41,245 nucleotides of DNA, from positions 1 to 41,245 of the forward strand of contig CAJGDC010000011.1 of assembly GCA_904502005.1 (NCBI GenBank), in the 5' to 3' direction. Origin of the DNA: an uncultured Alistipes sp. GTDB taxonomy: Bacteria > Bacteroidota > Bacteroidia > Bacteroidales > Rikenellaceae. Below the pieces are notes generated by a model. It saw only the letters and a program-made list of their open reading frames with translations, searched no databases and had not been told where the DNA came from. Every line of letters begins with the position of its first letter. The stretch's first letter is position 1. Position numbers and translations under genes: made by a program. Positions 22,942 through 29,757 of this stretch are shown here, in pieces.

Positions 22942-24426
22942 TTAGTAGCTCTTCGCAAACAGAACGCGGCAGTGTGAAGGCTTGCCGGTAAAGATACACT
23001 TTCCCTCCTCAGGCTCTGCATCCATAGGAATACAACGGATAGTTGCCTTAGTCGCATCCTTAATAGCCTGCTCGGTCTCTGGAGTACCATCCCAGTGTGC
23101 TGAGATAAAGCCACCCTTGTTGTTAAGTACCTCAACAAACTCCTCCCAAGTATCAACCTTGGTAATCATAGAGTCGCGGAAGTTAAGAGCCTTAGTATAG
23201 ATATTTGCCTGAATCTCATCAAGCAGAGCAGCGATACGCTCTACGATACCCTCCTGAGATACGGTCTCCTTTGTAAGTGTATCACGACGAGCAAGCTCAA
23301 TAGTGCCATTCTGAAGGTCACGCTGACCGAGTGCAAGGCGTACAGGTACACCCTTAAGCTCGTACTCAGCAAACTTGAAGCCTGGGCGGAGATTATCGCG
23401 GTCGTCAACCTTAACACGGATGCCGAGCGCAGCAAGACCGTCAGCAATCTCGTTCATCTTTGCACGAGCTGCAGCAAGCTGCTCATCACCCTTGTAGATA
23501 GGTACGATAACTACCTGAATAGGCGCGAGCTTTGGAGGAAGAACAAGACCGTTATTGTCAGAGTGAGCCATAATAAGCGCACCCATCAGACGAGTTGATA
23601 CACCCCAAGAGGTTGCCCATACATACTCCAGCTTACCCTCGCGGTTTGCATACTTAACATCAAATGCCTTTGCAAAGTTCTGACCGAGGAAGTGTGAAGT
23701 ACCGCTCTGAAGAGCCTTACCATCCTGCATAAGTGCCTCGATAGTAAGAGTATCCTCAGCACCGGCAAAACGCTCGTTTGGAGACTTGTGGCCTACAACA
23801 ACCGGCAGACACATCCACTCCTGAGCAAACTTCTGGTAGACATAAATCATCTTTGTTGCCTCCTCAATAGCCTCCTCTTTGGTCTCGTGAGCAGTGTGGC
23901 CCTCCTGCCAGAGGAACTCCGCAGTACGAAGGAAGAGTCGAGTACGCATCTCCCAACGAACAACATTTGCCCACTGGTTGCAGAGAATTGGAAGGTCGCG
24001 GTATGATGTAATCCAGTTCTTGTATGTGTTCCAGATAATAGTCTCTGATGTTGGACGCACAATAAGCTCCTCCTCAAGACGAGCCTCTGGATCTACAACA
24101 ACACCCTTACCTGCCGGGTCATTCTTAAGGCGGTAGTGTGTAACTACAGCGCACTCCTTCGCAAAGCCCTCAACGTGGCTTGCCTCACGAGAGAAGAAAG
24201 ACTTAGGGATAAAGAGTGGGAAGTAGGCATTCTCAACACCTGTCTGCTTGAACATATCGTCCAGCACGCGCTGCATGCGCTCCCAAATTGCATAACCGTA
24301 TGGCTTGATAACCATACAACCACGAACAGCCGAGTTCTCAGCCAGTCCAGCCTTGACAACCAAATCGTTATACCACTGCGAGTAGTTCTCCTCTGACTTG
24401 GTCAAATCCTTTAATTCTACTGCCAT
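22942..24426 (-). CDS. proS: Prolyl-tRNA synthetase, archaeal/eukaryote-like short form
   Basis: Class II aminoacyl-tRNA synthetase charging tRNA-Pro; cytoplasmic. At 494 residues it lacks the INS editing insertion of the E. coli-type enzyme and matches the archaeal/eukaryotic-like type common in Bacteroidota. Class II motifs: motif 1 around KPYGYAIWERMQRVLDDMF, motif 2 around NVVRWEMRTRLFLRTAEFLW (with WQEGHTAH after it), and motif 3 around ATSWGVSTRLMGALIMAHSD. The anticodon-binding domain follows (QVVIVPIYKG onward). The C-terminal zinc-like extension is short, ending RVLFAKSY. A -7 box 30 nt upstream suggests it has its own promoter, though two secreted-protein genes precede it on the same strand. 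Confidence 0.96.
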   Translation of the reverse strand: MAVELKDLTKSEENYSQWYNDLVVKAGLAENSAVRGCMVIKPYGYAIWERMQRVLDDMFKQTGVENAYFPLFIPKSFFSREASHVEGFAKECAVVTHYRLKNDPAGKGVVVDPEARLEEELIVRPTSETIIWNTYKNWITSYRDLPILCNQWANVVRWEMRTRLFLRTAEFLWQEGHTAHETKEEAIEEATKMIYVYQKFAQEWMCLPVVVGHKSPNERFAGAEDTLTIEALMQDGKALQSGTSHFLGQNFAKAFDVKYANREGKLEYVWATSWGVSTRLMGALIMAHSDNNGLVLPPKLAPIQVVIVPIYKGDEQLAAARAKMNEIADGLAALGIRVKVDDRDNLRPGFKFAEYELKGVPVRLALGQRDLQNGTIELARRDTLTKETVSQEGIVERIAALLDEIQANIYTKALNFRDSMITKVDTWEEFVEVLNNKGGFISAHWDGTPETEQAIKDATKATIRCIPMDAEPEEGKCIFTGKPSHCRVLFAKSY

Positions 24427-24455
24427 ATATTTTGTCTATTTTAGTTTCCAACTTG

Positions 24456-24463
24456 CAAAGATA
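24456..24463 (-). promoter_or_regulatory. -7 box for proS
   Basis: Minus strand TATCTTTG matches TAnnTTTG, 30 nt upstream of the proS ATG. No clear -33 box at the usual spacing. Confidence 0.55.
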
Positions 24464-24502
24464 CAACAAATTTACATACAAAGCATAAAAACCAAAAAAT
24501 TG

Positions 24503-25210
24503 TTACTTCTTAGGCACAGTCAGCTCGCCACTGGCAATCATCTGCCCTATGGCGGTCATCACTTTGCTCTGACCGAAGGGCTGAACAAGCTCGCTCTCTT
24601 TGCCATGGATGCTGTCGTGGTAGCTCTCCAAAACCAAGAGCGCCGAGGTCATATTGTGAAAGTTGAGCCTATTGACGCTGTTGAACTTTCGCCACTGATT
24701 CTCTGTCAGACTCTGCTGCAGAATATGCTCAACATTACGCCCCTTCAGCAACAAAGGGATAGTGTTGCGCTCCAAGAGTACTCGCTTGTTATACAAAATA
24801 TTACCTGCCTGACGGTCAGCATCTTGCGGAGCAGGAGTACTCTCTATATGCGCCAGCAGTTTGCTCTGCAACTCTTTGAGCTCTGCCGTTGTTGAGCCTA
24901 ACACCTCGGCTATGTAGCCCACCAATCGCGCCGTTGCAACCTCATTACCGTCATCATTGACATAACTATAGAAGGCTACATCGCCATAGAGCATCGCCAA
25001 CGCATTATCCGCAGCCACTCTCTGCTCGGCTTTACTGGTCGCCTTTGCATACTGTTGCCATACAGCTGCTGTCTGTGGCACTCTACGGCTTCGCTCCTCA
25101 ATCTGGCGAATCTTAATCTTGCGCTCCTGAATAGGTATCTTGCCTACAAAATCATGCCCAAATGCAACCATCGGGCAGAGAAGCAGCAGTATAAACAAAA
25201 GGTGTTTCAT
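24503..25210 (-). CDS. Secreted protein of unknown function, 235 residues
   Basis: I do not recognise a family. A signal peptide is clear (MKHLLFILLLLCPMVAFG then H). The mature part is mostly predicted helical and highly charged (QERKIKIRQIEERSRR; AEQRVAADNALAMLYGD; TTAELKELQSKLLAHI), with no lipobox, no second membrane segment and no enzyme motif I can name. One Cys in the signal peptide and none in the mature chain suggests no disulfides. It lies 18 nt after the upstream secreted-protein gene on the same strand, and both share the core LLLLCPMV in the signal peptide, so they are probably one transcription unit. Codon use looks ordinary for the window. Confidence 0.8.
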   Translation of the reverse strand: MKHLLFILLLLCPMVAFGHDFVGKIPIQERKIKIRQIEERSRRVPQTAAVWQQYAKATSKAEQRVAADNALAMLYGDVAFYSYVNDDGNEVATARLVGYIAEVLGSTTAELKELQSKLLAHIESTPAPQDADRQAGNILYNKRVLLERNTIPLLLKGRNVEHILQQSLTENQWRKFNSVNRLNFHNMTSALLVLESYHDSIHGKESELVQPFGQSKVMTAIGQMIASGELTVPKK

Positions 25211-25228
25211 CGCTTTACTTCGTTAGTG

Positions 25229-26005
25229 TTATTTTTCTGATAAAAATGGCGAAACAAAGTCACCATCAATTATATAAGCCGGAGTAACATAGTGTTGATA
25301 GAGAGATGAAAGGGTATCTTCAGGGTTCATTGTCTGCCAATCTATAAATGGAGTATCGGCATTAAGACTCTCTATCACTTTCACATAGTTTGAAGGCTTA
25401 TTGGCATCATAGAGGCCCTTAGATAGCCACATTCTATATGAGCGAACTATACCTCCTTTGCCTATGTAGAACCAGGCACCTGATACGTTGTTTCTCGCCT
25501 TAAAATTATTCAAATTGGCTCTCATGCGGTCAAGTATCTCATTGTGACGTAGGGTCTGTCTGCCTTGAGAATAGTACTCAGACCATCTCATCTTTATATC
25601 TATATTCTCCCTCTTCAGCACCGAAGATACCAACCACCTCTCCACCTGCGTTGTATCGATAGGCAAAACACGAACTATCGCGTATAGATGATGTCGTGAT
25701 AATGTATCACAAGGCCAACCTCCCAAAATATTTACTCGATAGCCGTTTATTACAGTATCTGCCAATACTTTATCCTCTCCTCCGCGTGACCAATCTTTAT
25801 TTGTACCCACAGAGAATGGTCGAAATGTGGTGTAGTATTTATATTGATGCCACGGCGAAGTTTCATTGCCTCGAGTATTGTAATGGACAATCAGTGTATC
25901 TGAACTATGCTCAACCACAATAGAGTCTGCTCTCTGCCCCAAAACAACCATCGGACAGAGCAACAACATTATCGCAAATAGAACACTTGTCATACTAGTA
26001 ATCAT
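25229..26005 (-). CDS. Secreted protein of unknown function, 258 residues
   Basis: No family is recognised. The N terminus has a signal peptide (start at 26005, or the second ATG at 25993 which gives MTSVLFAIMLLLCPMVVLG then Q). The mature part mixes beta-like segments (SDTLIVHYNTRGNETS; VNILGGWPCDTLSRHHLYAI) with a basic helical stretch (LDRMRANLNNFKARNN) and ends near PAYIIDGDFVSPFLSEK. Two aromatic-rich segments (SPWHQYKYYTTFRPF and SGAWFYIGKGGIVRSYRMWL) stand out. It precedes the 235-residue secreted protein by 18 nt. A near-consensus -7 box (minus strand TAACTTTA at 26030-26037) lies upstream. It is divergent from the membrane-protein gene at 26123. Confidence 0.78.
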   Translation of the reverse strand: MITSMTSVLFAIMLLLCPMVVLGQRADSIVVEHSSDTLIVHYNTRGNETSPWHQYKYYTTFRPFSVGTNKDWSRGGEDKVLADTVINGYRVNILGGWPCDTLSRHHLYAIVRVLPIDTTQVERWLVSSVLKRENIDIKMRWSEYYSQGRQTLRHNEILDRMRANLNNFKARNNVSGAWFYIGKGGIVRSYRMWLSKGLYDANKPSNYVKVIESLNADTPFIDWQTMNPEDTLSSLYQHYVTPAYIIDGDFVSPFLSEK

Positions 26006-26070
26006 TGGCGTGACACTATTTTTTCGGCATAAAGTTAGGAATTTTGTATCTATATTTCAAAAAAGTTGAC

Positions 26071-26078
26071 TATCTTTG
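26071..26078 (+). promoter_or_regulatory. -7 box for the 26123 membrane-protein gene
   Basis: TATCTTTG matches TAnnTTTG, 44 nt before the ATG. A TTG at 26044-26046 lies 24 nt upstream, slightly farther than usual. Confidence 0.5.
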
Positions 26079-26122
26079 ATTTTTGAATAGACTAAAACAT
26101 TTCAATTTATAAACAGATTTAT

Positions 26123-26998
26123 ATGAGAAAAATCCTCTGCACAACCCTTCTAACACTTGGCTCTTATAGTGCCTTTGCTCAAACAACAACATCCGGTGAC
26201 GATGTGATGGATATATTTACCAGCATATTGGTACTTCTTGCAGCACTTGCAATGGTAGTGCATATGCTCTACGACAACTTCTTTCGCAAAAAATTTCGCA
26301 CAGACTACACTGCTGCCGAGTTTCGCAACCTACGCAAAGAGCAGGGTATGGGCGATATGCCCGCGCAAGAGGCGATGGAGTTAGACCGCAATATTGACCA
26401 GATACTAACACTATGGGGCGAGCTGCCGAATGAGGATGGTGATTTGGTGCCATATCCACTAAAACGCTCTGCTGTCAAAAAGTCTATTGCTATACTTGAG
26501 CAGGCGGTGGCGGCAATGCCGACAAATAGCCGAATAGTTGAGCGCATAAACGACGCACATGAGATTCTCAACCACGCCCTCAAGCGACAGTTTAACGGCT
26601 CTAAGGCGATGGTTATCACCGCCGTAATCGTCGGCATTGTTCTCTCGGCAATAGCTGGTAGCCCCGAGGCTGCTGTGGCTATAGGCATAGGCATAGCACT
26701 CTATCTGCTTGCAAGTCGTTCAACCAACTTCCTAATTGCAGAGAAGCAGCAGAAGGGTGGTGGCAACGGCAGTAGTTTTCTGTCGGGCATTATCGGTGGA
26801 CTATTTATGGGTGTTGCGGCTGCAAAGACATATAAAACAGTTACAACATACAGCGACGGCACTACCAAAACGGAGACAGACAACTCTGAGACTTGGATCT
26901 CTCTAATCTTCGGACTGATTATTATGGTTCTCCTCTCTATACTTCTGTCAGTAATCTCTGTTATCAACTACCTGCGTAACTATATTATATATTGGTAG
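26123..26998 (+). CDS. Multi-pass inner-membrane protein of unknown function
   Basis: Unrecognised 291-residue protein. It begins with a signal-peptide-like segment (MRKILCTTLLTLGSYSAFAQ) followed by a hydrophobic helix at about 30-50 (IFTSILVLLAALAMVVHML). A soluble domain of about 110 residues comes next, mostly helical (PAQEAMELDRNIDQILTLWG; KSIAILEQAVAAMPTNSRIV). Then come a hydrophobic pair at about 165-200 and a last helix at about 258-280 (LIFGLIIMVLLSILLSVISV). Between these lies a polar loop with YSDGTTKTETDNSE. No enzyme motif is visible. It has its own -7 box and a terminator before the sigma-factor gene, so it is probably not part of that operon. Confidence 0.8.
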   Translation: MRKILCTTLLTLGSYSAFAQTTTSGDDVMDIFTSILVLLAALAMVVHMLYDNFFRKKFRTDYTAAEFRNLRKEQGMGDMPAQEAMELDRNIDQILTLWGELPNEDGDLVPYPLKRSAVKKSIAILEQAVAAMPTNSRIVERINDAHEILNHALKRQFNGSKAMVITAVIVGIVLSAIAGSPEAAVAIGIGIALYLLASRSTNFLIAEKQQKGGGNGSSFLSGIIGGLFMGVAAAKTYKTVTTYSDGTTKTETDNSETWISLIFGLIIMVLLSILLSVISVINYLRNYIIYW

Positions 26999-27024
26999 CA
27001 GGATTTATAGATAATAAGTAGCAT

Positions 27025-27061
27025 AAAGGTGGTTGAATAGAGAGTATTCAGCCACTTTTCT
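27025..27061 (+). terminator. Terminator after the 26123 gene
   Basis: GTGGTTGAATA (27029-27039) pairs with TATTCAGCCAC (27045-27055, one G-U) and the stem extends through AAAG/TTTT on the outside; TTTTCTCTCT follows. Confidence 0.8.
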
Positions 27062-27133
27062 CTCTAATGATGTTACATTTTGCAGGGGATATTCGTTATA
27101 TAAGCAGAAGTGACAAAATAGCAAACAGTTTTG

Positions 27134-27631
27134 ATGACGACAACAGAGCAATATACAACTCTTGCACTCTCGGTCAAGGATACACTCTACCGTTTAGCGT
27201 TGAGCATTACGGGTAGTGATGTAGAGGCGGAGGATATTGTGCAGGACATATACGAAAAGGCTTGGAGGGCAAGGGATGCTGTTCTTGCCAGCAGCTACCC
27301 TCGTGCCTATCTCTGTCGTATGACGCGCAACCTTGCCATAGACCGCCTACGAATGCGAAGGATGAGTGTAGAGATAGCGGACAGAGAGGCTGAGGATGGT
27401 GTTAAGGATATTATTATAAAGGATATAGCCCAATACACAACACATATTATCTCCACACTACCCGAACGGCAGAGATTAGCAATTCAGATGCGCGACATCG
27501 AGGGTTACGAACTTGAGGAGATTGCGGAGGTGTTAGAGTGTGACCAGACAAGTGTAAGGATGAACCTTTCACGAGCAAGAAAGAGTATAAGGGAGCAGAT
27601 ATTAAAAGCGATGAACTATGGAACAGAGTAG
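27134..27631 (+). CDS. ECF-type RNA polymerase sigma factor
   Basis: Extracytoplasmic-function sigma-70 factor of 165 residues. Region 2 (about residues 15-75) includes DTLYRLALSITGSDVEAEDI then VQDIYEKAW and YLCRMTRNLAIDRLRMRR, which open the -10 element and bind core polymerase. Region 4 (about 105-155) includes LPERQRLAIQMRDIEGYELE and EIAEVLECDQTSVRMNLSRA, the helix-turn-helix that reads the -35 element. There is no region 1.1 or 3. The frame can be read from a TTG at 27131, but ATG 27134 is the natural start. The stop overlaps the next gene by 14 nt. Together with that gene, a small beta-barrel and a DUF4252 protein it forms a four-gene unit. Target promoters are not identifiable from the window. 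Confidence 0.94.
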   Translation: MTTTEQYTTLALSVKDTLYRLALSITGSDVEAEDIVQDIYEKAWRARDAVLASSYPRAYLCRMTRNLAIDRLRMRRMSVEIADREAEDGVKDIIIKDIAQYTTHIISTLPERQRLAIQMRDIEGYELEEIAEVLECDQTSVRMNLSRARKSIREQILKAMNYGTE

Positions 27632-28067
27632 AATAAGAGAGTTGTTAGAGCTCTATTTTGAGACTCAAACCACAACGGAGCAGGAGCGGCAATTGGCCCT
27701 ATATTTTGCCACAGCAGAGGATATACCTGCCGATTTGCTACCCTATAAGGCGATGTTTGCAGCCTTTGACTGCGCACGAGAGGTAAAGAGCAGCAAAAAG
27801 GCAAAAGTTTCACCGCCACGTTGGAAGATGATGCTCGGCGGCCTCTCGGCGGCTACCGCCGTAGCGGCAGCACTACTGCTTGGAATTTTCTTCTGGTCAG
27901 AGCAACCCAAAGCGGAGCCATCGTTTATCTGCTACATCAACGGCGTACAAGTTGAAGATAGAGAGGTTGCAATGGCTGAGACACAACAGATATTTGACAG
28001 CATGTCAAAGGATATAGAGTTGGCAATGGCAACAATAGAGAAGATTAATATTTTTGAACTCAATTAG
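27618..28067 (+). CDS. Probable anti-sigma factor, single-pass membrane protein
   Basis: A 149-residue protein whose start lies 14 nt inside the sigma-factor gene, the arrangement usual for a sigma/anti-sigma pair. The N-terminal cytoplasmic part (1-65) contains IRELLELYFETQTTTEQERQ and ALYFATAEDIPADLLPYKAM, resembling the N terminus of Bacteroidota anti-sigma proteins. A single hydrophobic helix (about 73-93, MLGGLSAATAVAAALLLGIF) would span the inner membrane, leaving about 55 residues outside (NGVQVEDREVAMAETQQIF). There is no zinc-binding HxxxCxxC motif. Function is inferred from position, topology and N-terminal resemblance. It presumably holds the sigma factor at the membrane until an envelope signal arrives. 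Confidence 0.75.
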   Translation: MEQSRIRELLELYFETQTTTEQERQLALYFATAEDIPADLLPYKAMFAAFDCAREVKSSKKAKVSPPRWKMMLGGLSAATAVAAALLLGIFFWSEQPKAEPSFICYINGVQVEDREVAMAETQQIFDSMSKDIELAMATIEKINIFELN

Positions 28068-28084
28068 ATAATGGAGGATAGAGT

Positions 28085-28915
28085 ATGAAGCGATTTTTAG
28101 CAACATTAGCACTTATAGCACTTGTAATGTCTGCCTCAGCACAGCAGACCATCGCCCTTGATAAGAGTGGCGAGAGCAGCGTAACCACAGAGAATGGCAA
28201 CCTATCTATCAATTTGGCGGGCATGAACTTCCTCTTTGGTAGTAACCAGAGCAAAACAACTCAGTCAGAGAACTCTAAGAAGAGCAGCAAGGCTGAGTTT
28301 GGATTTGGGGGCTTCATGCCATCATACAACCACCTTGCCCTCTTTGAGATAGGCTCCAATTTTGTGGTCAATACAGACTTTTCAAACTGTGAGCCTGCAA
28401 TTCAGGAGGCGCTGCGTTTTAGCCACCGCAAGGCTGTTCAGCTGGCTATCAACCTTATGACAATGAATGTTCCGTTTAATCCAAAGCGCACCCTCGGCTT
28501 TACGCTGGGCTTCGGATTCAATACGGAGAACTACACCTTTGCCAATAATGTAACAATAAAGTATGAGCATGGTGACTTTAACATTGTAGAGCTCGATGCC
28601 TCGGTAAAAAAGTCTAAGCTCGCCATAAGCTACATCCACATTCCGATGCTCTTTGACTGGAACATCCGCAACGGATTCTTCATCTCTGCAGGAGCCTCAC
28701 TCGACATACTTATGGGTGGCAAATTGTCATACAAGAAGCCAAAGGTTGTAGCCAAGAGTGAGATTCCTCTAAATCCACTGCAGGTTGGTGTTACAGCACG
28801 CATTGGCTGGCGTAGATTGTACGCATATGTAAACTACTCACCACTCAATATGTACAAATCATATAGTGGTATCAACGCAAACAGAATGTCTGCAGGTATG
28901 GGATTGTGGTTCTAA
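28085..28915 (+). CDS. Small outer-membrane beta-barrel protein of the ECF sigma operon
   Basis: Exported 276-residue protein. Signal peptide MKRFLATLALIALVMSASAQ. After a Ser/Lys-rich stretch (about 55-72), the remainder shows alternating-residue beta-strands with aromatic ends (GFTLGFGFNTENYTFANN; AISYIHIPMLFDWNIRNGFF; ISAGASLDILMGG; RLYAYVNYSPLNMYKSYSG) and terminates in Phe (RMSAGMGLWF), as outer-membrane barrels do. The YIHIPMLFDW and GLSLDIL-like turns resemble the eight-stranded porin-family barrel domain (PorT/OMP_b-brl class). It is 17 nt after the anti-sigma gene and 23 nt before the DUF4252 gene, so it is co-transcribed. A sensor, effector or repair-target role is possible; none can be proven from sequence. 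Confidence 0.8.
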   Translation: MKRFLATLALIALVMSASAQQTIALDKSGESSVTTENGNLSINLAGMNFLFGSNQSKTTQSENSKKSSKAEFGFGGFMPSYNHLALFEIGSNFVVNTDFSNCEPAIQEALRFSHRKAVQLAINLMTMNVPFNPKRTLGFTLGFGFNTENYTFANNVTIKYEHGDFNIVELDASVKKSKLAISYIHIPMLFDWNIRNGFFISAGASLDILMGGKLSYKKPKVVAKSEIPLNPLQVGVTARIGWRRLYAYVNYSPLNMYKSYSGINANRMSAGMGLWF

Positions 28916-28938
28916 CAAACATCAAAAACAGATAGGCT

Positions 28939-29373
28939 ATGAAACGAATTATTATACTTATCATGCTCCTTATGCCACTGACCGGCATGGCGCACGAGAT
29001 ACCAATAAAACAGCTCTTTGAGAAGTATCTCAACAAGCCAGGCTTTACCAGCGTAGAGTTGTCTAAGGAGATTCTACAGACAAATGGTGTTGCTGGTATT
29101 GACTCTATGATTGCCCTCTCAACCGAAGATGGCAGTGCTATACCGACATTTACCGCCGAGGTTACACAACACACCGCCGAGCTTAAACGTATAATGTCAA
29201 TGGTCAGCGATGGCAAGAATGTCTCAATACATAGTAAATCGGATAGCTCTGGAAAACTAAACTATCTGGTGATGTTCTCCCACTCCGATAGCTCCGCCGT
29301 GCTGATTATGCTCATCGGTCCGGATATCAAAATCGAAAAGGCGATGTCACTCATTGGCAAAGGCAAGAAATAG
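28939..29373 (+). CDS. DUF4252-like secreted protein
   Basis: A 144-residue exported protein with a signal peptide (MKRIIILIMLLMPLTGMA then H). The mature part follows the DUF4252 plan as I remember it: an opening helix (IPIKQLFEKYLNKPGFTSVE), SKEILQ, then IDSMIALSTEDGSAIPTFTA, and two terminal strand-helix units (LNYLVMFSHSDSSAVLIMLI; GPDIKIEKAMSLIGK). DUF4252 genes are common beside ECF sigma and anti-sigma genes in Bacteroidales, which matches the position here at the end of the four-gene unit. No lipobox is present, unlike some relatives. The function of the family is unknown. A strong hairpin follows. Confidence 0.82.
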   Translation: MKRIIILIMLLMPLTGMAHEIPIKQLFEKYLNKPGFTSVELSKEILQTNGVAGIDSMIALSTEDGSAIPTFTAEVTQHTAELKRIMSMVSDGKNVSIHSKSDSSGKLNYLVMFSHSDSSAVLIMLIGPDIKIEKAMSLIGKGKK

Positions 29374-29395
29374 TTGAGCAACTCAATACTCTACA

Positions 29396-29430
29396 AGTGG
29401 GCTGGCTAAAGATAATTTAGTCAGCCCACT
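29396..29430. terminator. Hairpin after the DUF4252 gene
   Basis: AGTGGGCTGGCTAAA pairs with TTTAGTCAGCCCACT (one G-U/mismatch) over about 15 bp, followed by CTCATTTTAT. Its core GGCTGxCTAAA/TTTAGTCAGCC is nearly the same as the hairpin at 16204-16233. Confidence 0.8.
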
Positions 29431-29442
29431 CTCATTTTATGC

Positions 29443-29575
29443 AAAAAAGAAAGGGGGATAAGATAATCCCCCTTGGAAAAACACTTTCCTTTAACAAAAC
29501 ATTACAATTAGATACGTCAAGAAAAGAACGGTTATGAATAGAAATGATGTGACGTATCGTTTCAAAATTTTTTCG
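29443..29575 (-). ncRNA. Candidate small RNA, about 133 nt, unassigned
   Basis: A free-standing minus-strand transcription unit in the 383-bp gap between the DUF4252 and DUF2520 genes. It has a full consensus promoter (29581-29611), an expected start near 29575, and a canonical Rho-independent terminator: AAGGGGGAT/ATCCCCCTT stem (29451-29459 with 29466-29474, 6-nt loop) followed on the minus strand by TCTTTTTT. Inside, GATACGTCA and TGACGTATC (29550-29558 and 29511-29519) form a perfect 9-bp stem enclosing 30 nt. The only ATG frame inside is three codons long, so a peptide is unlikely. I do not recognise the RNA; 6S RNA or a trans-acting regulator are possibilities. Confidence 0.68.
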
Positions 29576-29580
29576 TATTG

Positions 29581-29611
29581 CAAATATAGTAAGTTGTTTT
29601 GTAAGTACAAA
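29581..29611 (-). promoter_or_regulatory. Promoter of the candidate small RNA
   Basis: Minus strand: -33 TTTG (29608-29611), 19-nt spacer, -7 TATATTTG (29581-29588), an exact fit to the Bacteroides consensus, with no protein gene downstream of it on that strand until far beyond the terminator. Confidence 0.75.
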
Positions 29612-29745
29612 ATAAATTCAACGAACTACCACTTTTACTCAACATAAACCCATTTTTTTAATATTTAAGCCAGGGTAAATCTGATATTGTCAACCACACA
29701 GAGGTGATTTTTCACTTTAATGCTCCGCATTTCCACATTATTTGT

Positions 29746-29753
29746 TACCTTTG
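29746..29753 (+). promoter_or_regulatory. -7 box almost touching the DUF2520 start codon
   Basis: TACCTTTG matches TAnnTTTG; the ATG follows after only 4 nt (29758). If used, the mRNA would be leaderless or nearly so. No good -33 box is seen, so it may be fortuitous. Confidence 0.4.
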
Positions 29754-29757
29754 TGCT

